Shown here one piece after another: positions 50,030-59,328 of a DNA stretch of 64,000 nucleotides. Both the position numbers and the translations under genes were made by a program. Each line of letters starts with the position of its first letter. The stretch's first letter is position 1. The stretch covers positions 62,001 through 126,000 of the forward strand of contig NZ_MXAV01000036.1 in assembly GCF_002847505.1 (NCBI RefSeq). The letters are read 5' to 3'. Under the pieces are notes generated by a model. The model made no database searches. It was given only the letters and a program-made list of their open reading frames with translations, and had not been told where the DNA came from. Source of the stretch: Acidithiobacillus marinus. GTDB lineage: Bacteria; Pseudomonadota; Gammaproteobacteria; Acidithiobacillales; Acidithiobacillaceae.

Positions 50030-51643
50030 ATGATTCCTGAAACTGCCGTTTTGCTGCTTTTTGTTGCTGCGTCACTGCTCTCGGTTCTCTCCAGTCGTAT
50101 GCGTCTGCCCTATACGGTCGCTTTAGTACTGGGGGGGTTGCTGCTGGGAGGGCTACATTTATTTCATACCCCGGTACTGACCCACGATCTGGTGTTCAAT
50201 TTATTTTTACCCGGCTTGATTTTTGAATCGGCATACCACCTTTCTGCCAGCGCCATGTGGCGTGATCGATTGGCTATTTTTGGTTTGGCGGTGCCCGGTG
50301 TGTTTCTATCCATGGTGGTTACGGCCTATGTTTTTCTATGGTCTTCGGAATACTTGCCGCATCTTTCCGGAGCGGTGATTCCATTGGCGGTGGCGCTGGT
50401 ATTCGGGGCGGCGGTGGCGGCCACGGATCCCATTTCCGTGGTGGCCATCTTTCGGAAATTAATGGCGCCCGAGCGCCTGACCTTCATGATCGAAAGCGAA
50501 AGTCTGTTGAATGATGGAACGGCTATCGTCTTTTTCAGTCTGTTTTTGACCCTGGCCGAAGGCAAGGCCGTATCGATAGCGCATCTAGGGCTGGATTTTG
50601 TCAGTGAGGTGGGTGGAGGTGCATTACTAGGTCTGGTCATTGGATGGCTAGGTTCGGAAGTCATCAAGCGGGTGGAGGATGGCATGGTCGAAATCACCAT
50701 TACTATTCTGGCCGCCTATGGCAGTTTTTTGCTGGCCATTCAGTTGGGTTATTCCGGAGTCATTGCTACGGTCGTCGCGGGTCTGCTTTGCGGTAATTAT
50801 GGGGCGCAGAAAGGCATGACCGCTTCCGTGCGCATGGCCGTCAATATCTTTTGGGAATATATCGGCTTTGCCCTGAACTCACTGATTTTTCTGCTGGTAG
50901 GCTTGACCATCAACCTGCTGGATCTGGTGCATATCTGGGCGTTGATTTTGGCCGCATATGTGGCAGTCACCATTGCCCGTGCGGCGGTGGTATATGGTAT
51001 GGGGGCGATACTGAGTCGTACCCGGGCGAAAATCCCGCTGAGCTGGAATTTTGTACTGATGTGGGGTGGCATTCGTGGCGCCCTCTCCATGGTGCTGGCG
51101 CTGAGCTTGCCCATCGGGCTTCCACATCGGGAGCTGCTCATCAATTTAGTCTTCGGTGTGGTTTTGCTGACGATTCTGGTGCAGGGCCTGAGTATTTCTC
51201 CCTTGGCCAGAATGTTGAAGGTTCTGGGCAAAAATGAGTCGGATCAAAAAACGGAAGTGCAACGTCTGCGCATATTTCTGGCGCAAGCCGATCTGCACGA
51301 ATTGGAACAATTACAAAAAGAGGGACTGCGTGACCAACGCGCCCTCAAGGCCTTGACCCGTTATTTTGAAGCCGAGCAACAAGAGGCTAGTCACCAGTTG
51401 CAGCAATTGGACAAACCTGACAGCAACAAAATTCTGCAAGGGGATTTTGTGCGTTTATACCGACGAATCTTGTTGTCCAGAAAAGAAAAAATAAATCAGG
51501 CGCGCAGTGAAGGTCTATTGAATGATATCAGTGCTGAACAGTTGATAGTGGATATTGATGCACAATTACTGGAAATAGCATCACAACCGGAAGTCGTGTT
51601 CGCGCGGATGACCGATGTGGAAGAGGATAAAGCCCGTGCGTGA
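50030..51643 (+). CDS. nhaP: CPA1-family Na+(K+)/H+ antiporter, NhaP-like
   Basis: A 537-residue cation:proton antiporter with about 12 helices. The ion-binding motifs are visible: GAAVAATDPISVVAIFRKL, ESESLLNDGTAIVFF with the Asn-Asp pair, and the conserved MWGGIRGALSMVLALSLP. A soluble C-terminal tail of about 120 residues follows. It uses the large proton gradient of an acidophile to export cations or, reversed, to control pH. The TrkH gene starts 29 nt before its stop codon, so the two are one operon for cation balance. Confidence 0.88.
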   Translation: MIPETAVLLLFVAASLLSVLSSRMRLPYTVALVLGGLLLGGLHLFHTPVLTHDLVFNLFLPGLIFESAYHLSASAMWRDRLAIFGLAVPGVFLSMVVTAYVFLWSSEYLPHLSGAVIPLAVALVFGAAVAATDPISVVAIFRKLMAPERLTFMIESESLLNDGTAIVFFSLFLTLAEGKAVSIAHLGLDFVSEVGGGALLGLVIGWLGSEVIKRVEDGMVEITITILAAYGSFLLAIQLGYSGVIATVVAGLLCGNYGAQKGMTASVRMAVNIFWEYIGFALNSLIFLLVGLTINLLDLVHIWALILAAYVAVTIARAAVVYGMGAILSRTRAKIPLSWNFVLMWGGIRGALSMVLALSLPIGLPHRELLINLVFGVVLLTILVQGLSISPLARMLKVLGKNESDQKTEVQRLRIFLAQADLHELEQLQKEGLRDQRALKALTRYFEAEQQEASHQLQQLDKPDSNKILQGDFVRLYRRILLSRKEKINQARSEGLLNDISAEQLIVDIDAQLLEIASQPEVVFARMTDVEEDKARA

Positions 51644-53093
51644 GGAAATCCTGGCACTATCGGTGCGGCCCAGGATGATTGCTGCCTATCTGGGCAGACT
51701 CATGCTGGTCACAGGACTCCTGATGCTGGCCCCGGCTTTATTTGCTTTACTGGCACCGGGCTGGTCTGGTGTATGGCAGTATGGACTCACAGCGCTGATG
51801 CTCATAGGGTTAGGTCATGGCTTGCAACGCTACGTGTTACTTCATAAAAAGGACGTGCTTCAAGCCAATGAAGCGATGGTCATTGTTGCGCTGATTTTTA
51901 TTTTAACCCCCGTTATTTTTGCGATACCCATGAGCGCGAATGGCGTGGGATATCTCGCTGCATTTTTTCAGGTGGTTTCGGATATCACCACTACTGGAAT
52001 GGAAGTGCTGCCGAAAGGACAACTACCCATATCCTTCTGGTTGACTTCCGCCTGGTTACAATGGATTGGGGGTTTAGGGATTACCGTATTATCACTGGGG
52101 CTGGTCTCCAGTCAGGTTCTAAATATCCGACGCTTGAGCGGAGTGCTGGATGGTGACAGCCAGCAACAGCAAGTACAACTTACTGATTATGTGCGTAATG
52201 TGCTAATAGTTTATCTTATCCTGACAGTGCTCACTTTTTTTGCTTTGCTGATAGCAGGTCAATCAGCCGTGCAAAGTGCCATATTTGCCATGGCGGCAGT
52301 TGCTACCGGTTGGTGTGCTCCAGCCCGTATTGGTATCAATGATTATTCCGGTGCGGTGCAACTAATTATCGCTCTGGCCAGTATGAGCGGTGCGGTGACC
52401 ATCGGCTCTTATTTGCTTCTGTCTCGAAATCGCTGGCGGGATTTTCTGCGAGACGTAGAGCTTCGCTTGCTACTGTTATTTATTTTTATCGGAACGCTGG
52501 TGCTGGGCGTGAGCTTGTATTTTTCCGGAATACCGATTGGAAATGCCTTTTTCAAAGCATTTCTTTTGGCTACTTCGGCGCAAACCACCGCTGGATTTTC
52601 TCCCCTTGATCTGAATATGGTTTCTGGCTTTGCCCTGGTCATCTTGATTGTGTTGATGTTTATTGGCGGTTCTGTAGGCTCTACGGCGGGGGGAATCAAG
52701 CTGGTGAGAGCCTGGTTATCACTTAAAATTGTGGCGTACCTGATTCGGTCTACCAGAATGTCGGTACATGTAGTAAATCCTTTGCGCATGGAAGGGCGAA
52801 CGGTGCCGGCTTCGGTGTTATTAAATACCTTGGCTATAGTGATGTTGACTTTGATGGTCATGACCTTGAGTTGGCTCGCTTTTCTGGTTTCGGGTTATCC
52901 CGCGTTACCGGGGCTGTTTAACGTGGTTTCGGCCATGAGTACGGCGGGGCTATCAGTGGGTGTTCTCAATGTAAGCACCCCTGTGGCTTTGAAATTGGTA
53001 CTTTGCGCAGATATGCTTTTCGGACGCTTGGAGTTTGTGGCTCTTTTAGTGTTACTTGCCCCCCGTACTTGGTTCGGTCGGCGTTTACGATAA
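51615..53093 (+). CDS. trkH: TrkH/KtrB-type potassium transporter membrane subunit
   Basis: A 492-residue K+ channel-like subunit with four selectivity-filter repeats: SDITTTGMEV, AAVATGWCAP, TSAQTTAGFSPL and SAMSTAGLSVG. The gating loop region IGGSVGSTAGGIKLVR is present. The second repeat (ATGWCAP) departs from the TTGF pattern. K+ uptake sets up the inside-positive potential that protects acidophiles. The start overlaps the antiporter gene by 29 nt, and a TrkA-like gene follows 17 nt after the stop. Confidence 0.88.
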   Translation: MWKRIKPVREEILALSVRPRMIAAYLGRLMLVTGLLMLAPALFALLAPGWSGVWQYGLTALMLIGLGHGLQRYVLLHKKDVLQANEAMVIVALIFILTPVIFAIPMSANGVGYLAAFFQVVSDITTTGMEVLPKGQLPISFWLTSAWLQWIGGLGITVLSLGLVSSQVLNIRRLSGVLDGDSQQQQVQLTDYVRNVLIVYLILTVLTFFALLIAGQSAVQSAIFAMAAVATGWCAPARIGINDYSGAVQLIIALASMSGAVTIGSYLLLSRNRWRDFLRDVELRLLLLFIFIGTLVLGVSLYFSGIPIGNAFFKAFLLATSAQTTAGFSPLDLNMVSGFALVILIVLMFIGGSVGSTAGGIKLVRAWLSLKIVAYLIRSTRMSVHVVNPLRMEGRTVPASVLLNTLAIVMLTLMVMTLSWLAFLVSGYPALPGLFNVVSAMSTAGLSVGVLNVSTPVALKLVLCADMLFGRLEFVALLVLLAPRTWFGRRLR

Positions 53094-53110
53094 TGGATAA
53101 GGAGTGAGAA

Positions 53111-53767
53111 ATGCGTGTGGTTTTTGCTGGAGCTTCCAATTTGGTGGTCAGAACCGTGCAGCAACTGAATGAACAGACCCGCCATGACGTGATCATTATT
53201 GAAAATGACGCAGCACTGATTGATAGTCTCAATGACCAGTTAGATGCTGCTTTTATTCAAGGCGATGCCAGTCTTCCAGCAATTCTGAAAGAAGCTAATC
53301 CCCGTGCCTGTGATTTCTTTTTTGCCACAACAGATCGTGACGAGAGCAATATGATTGCTGCTCTGACGGCCAAGGCGCTGGGCTTCAGCCGGGTTGTCGT
53401 GTTAATTAAGGAAGAATCCTACGAGCCTATCTGTCAGGAGTTGGGTTTGGATGAAATCATCATTCCTTTGCGTGCGGTCAGAAGAGATATGATCAATATC
53501 ATTGATGGTGAACGAGAGCGCCATCTTTCGGATTACATTCGTGCAGATCTCCGTTTGTTTTCATTTCGGGTGCCATCAGACGCCGAACCGCAAACGCTGG
53601 ATGATCTCGCTCTGCCAAAAGATACCAAACCAATTGTGATATATGACGATCGGGACACACCCCGTACGCTGAGTGGAGACATGACGATACAACCTGGCGA
53701 TGACGTGGTGCTGCTCACGCATAAAAACACCCTGAAGACCTTGGAGAACAGGTTTTCAAAAAAATAG
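53111..53767 (+). CDS. TrkA/KtrA-like regulatory subunit with atypical nucleotide loop
   Basis: A 218-residue protein with an RCK N-domain (1-130) and a TrkA-C domain (about 135-218). The acidic end of the second strand is seen in VIIIENDAALIDSL and FATTDRDESNMIAAL. The normal glycine-rich loop GxGxxG, however, reads GASNLVV, so two of the three glycines are lacking. NAD(H) or ATP binding may be weak or altered. It has GGAG 6 nt before the ATG and is the last gene of the cation operon. Confidence 0.82.
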   Translation: MRVVFAGASNLVVRTVQQLNEQTRHDVIIIENDAALIDSLNDQLDAAFIQGDASLPAILKEANPRACDFFFATTDRDESNMIAALTAKALGFSRVVVLIKEESYEPICQELGLDEIIIPLRAVRRDMINIIDGERERHLSDYIRADLRLFSFRVPSDAEPQTLDDLALPKDTKPIVIYDDRDTPRTLSGDMTIQPGDDVVLLTHKNTLKTLENRFSKK

Positions 53768-53977
53768 GAGCCGTGATTAATATTGCTGCTCCACATCCGA
53801 TTTTATGCAATAAAATACTTATATTTCCTGTCTCTTCATGGCGACATTGTAATCGAAGAAAAATAATTTTATTTCCATTAAGATTAAATTTCTCTATATA
53901 AATCAATTTTTAAAAAAATAATAATTATTTTTGATCACGCTTTAATTTGGCGACAAAGATCAATTTTTCATGTTTTT

Positions 53978-54005
53978 TTGACAGATTAACAGGGCTGAAT
54001 AATAA
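53978..54005 (+). promoter_or_regulatory. Sigma-70-type promoter of the lipoprotein-sor unit
   Basis: TTGACA (53978-53983) and TAATAA (54000-54005) are separated by 16 nt in the AT-rich 277-bp gap after the cation operon. The lipoprotein gene begins 39 nt downstream. No other gene is seen in the gap. Confidence 0.6.
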
Positions 54006-54044
54006 TAGAATTTCTGATTCATTATTGATTTATGGAGGAATTCT

Positions 54045-54317
54045 ATGAATATTTATAAAATAATTCCGATAAGTATATCTTTGCTAGGCTTGGCGCTGGC
54101 TGGATGTTCTGGTGTTTCACAGGGGCCACATGGCGGTCATGATATTTCCTGGTACCTCCATCATCAGAAAAAAATGACCCAGGAGGTCTCTTGGTGTAAA
54201 AACAGTGCTGGGCGCGATAAGCTGGAATCATGCAAAAATGCTGAACAAGCATCTTCTAATGCAGTGTCCTATAATGCGAAAAAAACCATGAAGAGCATCG
54301 GGAATGCTTTATCTTGA
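54045..54317 (+). CDS. Small lipoprotein, EexN-like
   Basis: A 90-residue lipoprotein with a lipobox LALAGC at residues 18-23. After it, ISWYLHHQKKMTQEVSWCKNSAG and LESCKNAEQASSNA follow the pattern of the EexN family (WY-x-H-x7-WC-x-n-C-x-NA), which was named for plasmid entry exclusion but is widespread in chromosomes. The ATG at 54045 has GGAGG 7 nt upstream (54033-54037). It lies 68 nt before sor on the same strand and shares the promoter, so it may act with sulfur oxidation at the envelope, or simply be a neighbour. Confidence 0.65.
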   Translation: MNIYKIIPISISLLGLALAGCSGVSQGPHGGHDISWYLHHQKKMTQEVSWCKNSAGRDKLESCKNAEQASSNAVSYNAKKTMKSIGNALS

Positions 54318-54385
54318 TTGGGTGTGAACCAATATATATTTTGCTGGTCAAAATATATCCATGAGTAACTACTGGAGGTTAATAT

Positions 54386-55321
54386 ATGAGTACAAATCCT
54401 ATTATTGCCATCAATCAGTCTAAGGTAGCCAATCGCCCGGAAAGTTATGCAACTATGATGAAAGTGGGACCAAAGGTATGTATTACTACCGCATCCCATC
54501 CAGGTTTCCTAGGTTTTGAGCAATTACTTCAAACAGGCATTCATCCCATGGCTGGACGCTATGGTGGTGGTGCGGTGGATATGCATGAAACCTTGAATCC
54601 TATCTCCATGTTTCAATATACCGTCTGGAAAGATGTAAAGTCACATGAAGAAATGCATCACGAAAATTTCAAGGAAATTTTTGAATTGTGCGGAAGCTGT
54701 TTGGATATGGTCATAGAAGGTCCTTGGGAACCCTATTATGAAGTGGTTCGTTCTGACTTGCCCCTGATTATGGGTATGACCGATATTCCTGCGGCTTTAG
54801 GCCAATCTTTTGCAGAACAAAAACCAGTGCCTAAAGTAGCCTTGTCGGCAAAACGCAGTATTGCCATTGGCGATCATTGGGTGATGGATGGCCACGAGGA
54901 GGATTTTGAAAAGGGTGCTATTGAGACACTCTCCTGGATGAAAGAAAATGTGCCAGGCATGATCGGTTGGATGATCATGAAACAATTTGGTGTTTCTGCG
55001 ATTGGGTCTTTTCAGTTTGATCCTAAAGGTATGCTGAAAGCCACACTTGGCGCCAATCCTCCAGAGTACAATACGAATTATGGCAGTCAGGTGCCGGACA
55101 AGCCACTCATTCCCGGACAAAAGCCCACACAGTACCTGGTGCATATGGAATGGGAATCGCCAGAACATGCCCATATGGGCATAGCCCATGCCATGCTGGA
55201 CTACGAGCTACGGCAGATCCACAATGAAGGGGTTTTAGCCCACCTGGATAAGGGACCTTACTACATGCTTTTCGGGCCGATGATGGAACAGGGTCAATGG
55301 CGTAAAAAACTAGTGTTCTAA
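54386..55321 (+). CDS. sor: Sulfur oxygenase reductase
   Basis: A 311-residue cytoplasmic sulfur oxygenase reductase, which disproportionates elemental sulfur with O2 to sulfite, thiosulfate and sulfide without external cofactors. The residues known from the Acidianus enzyme are all present with an offset of one: Cys32 in PKVCITTASHPG, iron ligands His87, His91 and Glu115, and the Cys102-x-x-Cys105 pair in FELCGSCLDM. Length is as usual for the 24-subunit enzyme. GGAGG lies 7 nt before the ATG. A strong terminator follows. Confidence 0.97.
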   Translation: MSTNPIIAINQSKVANRPESYATMMKVGPKVCITTASHPGFLGFEQLLQTGIHPMAGRYGGGAVDMHETLNPISMFQYTVWKDVKSHEEMHHENFKEIFELCGSCLDMVIEGPWEPYYEVVRSDLPLIMGMTDIPAALGQSFAEQKPVPKVALSAKRSIAIGDHWVMDGHEEDFEKGAIETLSWMKENVPGMIGWMIMKQFGVSAIGSFQFDPKGMLKATLGANPPEYNTNYGSQVPDKPLIPGQKPTQYLVHMEWESPEHAHMGIAHAMLDYELRQIHNEGVLAHLDKGPYYMLFGPMMEQGQWRKKLVF

Positions 55322-55345
55322 CTCTCTGATCGGTATGATCCATTC

Positions 55346-55386
55346 AACCCCTTTGATGCCTCAACAGATGCATTAAAGGGGTTTTT
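55346..55386 (+). terminator. Rho-independent terminator of sor
   Basis: AACCCCTTT and AAAGGGGTT pair around a loop that itself contains an ATGC/GCAT stem, followed by five T. It could also serve the convergent NDH-2 gene. Confidence 0.88.
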
Positions 55387-55405
55387 ATTGGGCAACAGCG
55401 GATGT

Positions 55406-56665
55406 TCAATATGGACTTTTGTCTTCTCTAATCAAAGTGACCGCCGCGCTGTGACGAATATAGTCCACTCCCCAGTCCATGAGCGCCAGTATCTTATTGC
55501 GGCCCCCGATAATCCCGTACAGATGTATAAAAAGCCAAAGTAACCAAGCTGTTATTCCGGTTATCTGGAGATGATAGCGGGGTATTTCGCAGACGCCATC
55601 AAACGCTTTGAGTACAGCCATACTCCCCGGATTTTTATAGGTAAATTCAGGAATATCTGCACTGTTTTCTCCACTCAGGATATGCTTCGCTACATGCTTC
55701 GCACTTTGAACGGCAAAAGGCGCTACCTGTGGCCAAACCGTACCATGATTTTCTCCGTAGGCAAGATCACCTATCGCGTAGACATGCGCATGGTCTATCA
55801 ATCGGCAATGACCATCTACGGGAATTCTCCCATGAGGCATTTTTTTACCCGGTATTTGGTGGATAAGAGGATGCGCTGTGACTCCGGCTGTCCATATCAA
55901 GGTTGAAGCGGATATTTGCTGCTCTCCAATGCGTACCGTTTGCCCATCAAATCCATCAACATGTTTTCCCAATATAATATGGGCACCAAGATGTTGTAAT
56001 TTTTCGTAAGCCTTTTTTTGTAGCTTTTCAGCAAAGCCTGGTAGTAGCGCATCCCCGCCCTGAATCAATGTAACCCGGGATATGTCATGGGGAAGTTCTG
56101 GGTAGTCTCGAGGAATAATGATGCGTAATAATTCAAGTAAAGCGCCACAGAACTCTACACCCGTTGGACCACCGCCTGCTATGACAAAATGTAACAGACC
56201 TTGTTGTTCTACTTCTGAAGTGCTTGCGCTGGCTTTTTCCAAAGCGGCAATAATCCTGCTCTGAACCTGTTCTGCAGCTGCTATGTTTTTTAAGTGAAGA
56301 GCGTTTTCTGATATTTCTTTGTTTCCAAAAAAATTGGTGACTGTTCCAAAGGAAAGGATGAGCTTGTCCCAATGAATTTCAGTGTGGTCAGTGCAATATA
56401 ATTTTTTTTCATTCCAATCAATTGTTTTAACGCAGCCCCAGTGAAAGTGAATATTGGATGATCTCAATAAGGGCCTCAGCGGGGATGCAATAGCATTGCT
56501 TTCCAAATCGCCAGCAGCTACCTGGTAAAGGAGGGGCTGAAATAAATGATAATTATGGCAATCGATAATAATGATCTGGTGCCCGGATTGGGCGAGATCT
56601 TTCGCGACCTGGAGGCCGCCAAATCCAGCGCCTATGATGACAATTTTTTCTGGATTTTGGCGCAT
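55406..56665 (-). CDS. ndh: Type II NADH:quinone oxidoreductase (NDH-2 family)
   Basis: A 419-residue flavoprotein with two Rossmann motifs, IVIIGAGFGGLQVAKDLA and FVIAGGGPTGVEFCGAL, the quinone-site motif YHLFQPLLYQVAAG and the C-terminal membrane-associating part ITGITAWLLWLFIHLYGIIGGRNK. It oxidises NADH on the inner face of the membrane and reduces quinone without pumping protons. As the last gene of the operon starting at 62474 it could recycle the NADH made by the SDR dehydrogenase. The ATG is 3 nt after the preceding stop. Confidence 0.88.
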   Translation of the reverse strand: MRQNPEKIVIIGAGFGGLQVAKDLAQSGHQIIIIDCHNYHLFQPLLYQVAAGDLESNAIASPLRPLLRSSNIHFHWGCVKTIDWNEKKLYCTDHTEIHWDKLILSFGTVTNFFGNKEISENALHLKNIAAAEQVQSRIIAALEKASASTSEVEQQGLLHFVIAGGGPTGVEFCGALLELLRIIIPRDYPELPHDISRVTLIQGGDALLPGFAEKLQKKAYEKLQHLGAHIILGKHVDGFDGQTVRIGEQQISASTLIWTAGVTAHPLIHQIPGKKMPHGRIPVDGHCRLIDHAHVYAIGDLAYGENHGTVWPQVAPFAVQSAKHVAKHILSGENSADIPEFTYKNPGSMAVLKAFDGVCEIPRYHLQITGITAWLLWLFIHLYGIIGGRNKILALMDWGVDYIRHSAAVTLIREDKSPY

Positions 56666-56667
56666 GA

Positions 56668-57813
56668 CTATGAAGCTGACTGTTTCTGCCGACTATTCCG
56701 CCAAGCCAGCCAAAGCAGGGGGATCGCCCAGAGGGCGGAAAAGGTATAAATCTGATTCAGAGAAATGAAATGTTGCAGCGGGCCAAGACCCGTCGAACCG
56801 ATACCTTCGCCAATCATCAGCGCGCCCACCAGCAGCCCGGCCATTTGCGTGCCTTCCTTGCCATGCGCAGCGACGCCGAAGGCCATGCTGTAGGGATAGT
56901 AAATGCCACAAGCGGCTCCAGCCAGTGCAAATGCTAGTAACAGTGCCGTTGCACTGACCAGATGGGGTATGACGACAAAACAGGCCGCCATGCCGATGGG
57001 GGCCAAGCGATAGACCCAGCGTCTGGAAAGCAGGTGATCGGGAATGCTGCCCAAAATGAACCGGGCAACGGTCATGCCACCCCAAAACAGAGAAAGTGCC
57101 AGGGCGCCTGTCGCAGCCGGTAGATGGTGATCTACACTGACGAGCACATTCGCCCAGCTGCCGAAGCTGCCTTCACAAATCGCATAGATCACCACAGCAA
57201 AAGCGAAAGGCATCATGGAGCGTCGCCAGGCGCGCAAGCCACCGATTTCTTGAGTGTCTTTATCTTCTGCAAGCGGAAATAGTAGTAAAACCAGCCAGAG
57301 CAGGAGGATGAGAGCAGGCCAGGCAACCCAGCTCAACCAACTTTGCGCGCCAGTCAGAATCATGGGTGATACGGCGGTTGCACCGCCAATGACGGCGTTC
57401 AGAATAGTGACAGCCGCTGCGGCAGCACCGGCAAAAAGGAGGGATGCCGCCCGATTGATCGCGGCGTTAGTCAATCCGAAGCCAATGCCAAGCATGAGTG
57501 TTTCAGCCAGCAGTAACAGGACAACAAAAAGCCCCGAGCTGAAAAAAGCCACTACCAGTAAAGTCATGGCGATGGCATTGCTGATCGCTCCCAGGCGAAA
57601 CAACCCTTTGCTTCCCAGTCGCTTATGAATAGCTCCTGCACTTAAAGCCGCCAATATGGCGCCAATGATTTCCGGAAAATACAACATGCCATAAGTGGCA
57701 TTACTCATGTCGTAGGGAGCGCTGCGCAGCGTAGTACCCAGTGCCGGAATCAGCACAAAAGCAGCTCCCTGCAAGAAGCCAGCGATATATACTGCGCTGA
57801 GGCCGCGTTTCAT
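56668..57813 (-). CDS. MFS transporter, probable sugar or sugar-acid carrier
   Basis: A 381-residue carrier with 11-12 helices, short loops and no tail. Motif A-like segments are weak (GAIHKRLGSKGLFRLGAI, SIPDHLLSRRWVYRLAPIG). The first helix region GFLQGAAFVLIPALGTTL recalls the FucP/NarK-unlike sugar MFS group, but substrate cannot be assigned from sequence. Its position inside a glucan/glucose oxidation operon suggests transport of glucose, gluconate or an oligosaccharide. The ATG overlaps the stop of the GMC gene by 4 nt. Confidence 0.78.
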   Translation of the reverse strand: MKRGLSAVYIAGFLQGAAFVLIPALGTTLRSAPYDMSNATYGMLYFPEIIGAILAALSAGAIHKRLGSKGLFRLGAISNAIAMTLLVVAFFSSGLFVVLLLLAETLMLGIGFGLTNAAINRAASLLFAGAAAAAVTILNAVIGGATAVSPMILTGAQSWLSWVAWPALILLLWLVLLLFPLAEDKDTQEIGGLRAWRRSMMPFAFAVVIYAICEGSFGSWANVLVSVDHHLPAATGALALSLFWGGMTVARFILGSIPDHLLSRRWVYRLAPIGMAACFVVIPHLVSATALLLAFALAGAACGIYYPYSMAFGVAAHGKEGTQMAGLLVGALMIGEGIGSTGLGPLQHFISLNQIYTFSALWAIPLLWLAWRNSRQKQSAS

Positions 57814-59324
57814 GTCGCACCTTGAAGATGGCGACGAATATGCGGGCTGACGCGTAAAGCATTGGCCATGATGGTTAGCGACGGATTGACCGCACTGATA
57901 GAAGGCATAAAGCTGGCATCCACTACATAAAGATTATCGAGATCATGGGTCTTGCAGTAAGGATCAAGTACATTGTCGCCGGGGTCCTCGCCAAAGCGAC
58001 AAGTCCCGACTTGATGAGCGGTGGCAGAAATATCCATGGCCTGAAAGAAAACCCCCAGAAATCCGGCTTTCTGCAGAATCTCCCGCCATTTCTGGCAAAG
58101 GCGGCGATGACTTTCGCGATTTTTGGGATTCCAGGTAAGGCGGATGTTGCCATCCGTATCGAGAGTGACGCGATTATTCGGATCGGGCAGGTCTTCAGTA
58201 GTCAGCCACCAATCCACGGAATGGCTGGCCGTCCAGGCGCTCATAGGAATAGGCATCAGCGGCCGTTGGGCGTGGAGCAGGCCGGGAGTCACCTTACCCA
58301 AACCCTGTATATGCCCCAATGGGTAAGGATAATCGGGGTCACCAGAGTGTTCATAAAAATCGTTCAGCGCCAGGGTTTTTTGAAAAATACTGCGATTTTC
58401 CCGACCTGGCTTGATGGCCATGCAGGCACTATTGAGGTGACACATATAATTGCGCCCGACCTGATCACTATGATTGGCCAGTCCGGTGGGGTATTTTTCG
58501 GAGGCCGAAGCCAACAGAATAGCAGCGCTGTTGACCGCTCCGGCAGCCAGAACCACGAGGCGGGCGGTAAACAATCCCTGGTCGGTTTCGACCGATTCCA
58601 CGGATTTTCCATTTTTACTGTGGATCAGGCGCCGCACCCGATGGCCGGTTAAAATCCGCACGTTAGGATGTTTCAATGCAGGTCGTACACCACATACTTC
58701 GGCATCACCCTTGGCATGCAGCATGCATGGAAAGCCGTCGCAGGTTGGGCAGCGTACGCAAGGACTATGTTCCGGATCATCCTCCAGGCGATGCAGAGCC
58801 AAGGGGAGGGGGAATGGATGATAGCCCATGCCGCGCAGGGCCTTATCCACCTCAGCAATATCTTCATCATGGGGAAAAGGCGGGTAAGGATAAGGCTTGC
58901 GGGCTGCTTCGGTAGGATCGGCACCAGCCTCGCCGTGGGTGAAATACCAGTTCTCGGCGGCATCATAAAAAGGGGCCAGATCCTCATAACGGATAGGCCA
59001 GGCGCGGGTTTCACCACCCTGATGCTGACGAACGGTAAAATCCTTTGCGCGGCGACGCAGAACCGCCGCTCCATAAAACTTGGTGTTGCCACCCACATGA
59101 TAGCCGGTGACTGGAGAAAAGACCTTGCCGTGCTGATCGCGCCATTGTTCATCAGTATGGTAGCGATGCTCGCCGAAAACGGTTTGCGGGTCCCAGTTGC
59201 CCCATTCTCTGGGCAGGTAATCGCCTCTTTCGAGGATCAGTATTTGTAGACCAGAGTCCGCCAGCGCACGGGCTAATGTTCCCCCACCCGCGCCGCTGCC
59301 GATAATAATGACATCGGCATCCAT
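57810..59324 (-). CDS. GMC-family FAD oxidoreductase
   Basis: A 504-residue glucose-methanol-choline oxidoreductase. FAD-binding VIIIGSGAGGGTLARALADSG is at the start, and the C-terminal active-site region HQVGTCRFGEDPGDNVLDP and VVDASFMPSISAVNPSLTIMANALR has the His and the Asn expected for the catalytic pair. It has no signal peptide or cytochrome partner in the operon. A cysteine-rich segment (CVRCPTCDGFPCMLHAKGDAEVC) resembles that of gluconate 2-dehydrogenase-type flavoproteins, so sugar or sugar-acid oxidation is likely. The ribosome site lies in the end of the SDR gene. Confidence 0.85.
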   Translation of the reverse strand: MDADVIIIGSGAGGGTLARALADSGLQILILERGDYLPREWGNWDPQTVFGEHRYHTDEQWRDQHGKVFSPVTGYHVGGNTKFYGAAVLRRRAKDFTVRQHQGGETRAWPIRYEDLAPFYDAAENWYFTHGEAGADPTEAARKPYPYPPFPHDEDIAEVDKALRGMGYHPFPLPLALHRLEDDPEHSPCVRCPTCDGFPCMLHAKGDAEVCGVRPALKHPNVRILTGHRVRRLIHSKNGKSVESVETDQGLFTARLVVLAAGAVNSAAILLASASEKYPTGLANHSDQVGRNYMCHLNSACMAIKPGRENRSIFQKTLALNDFYEHSGDPDYPYPLGHIQGLGKVTPGLLHAQRPLMPIPMSAWTASHSVDWWLTTEDLPDPNNRVTLDTDGNIRLTWNPKNRESHRRLCQKWREILQKAGFLGVFFQAMDISATAHQVGTCRFGEDPGDNVLDPYCKTHDLDNLYVVDASFMPSISAVNPSLTIMANALRVSPHIRRHLQGAT

Positions 59325-59328
59325 TGCC

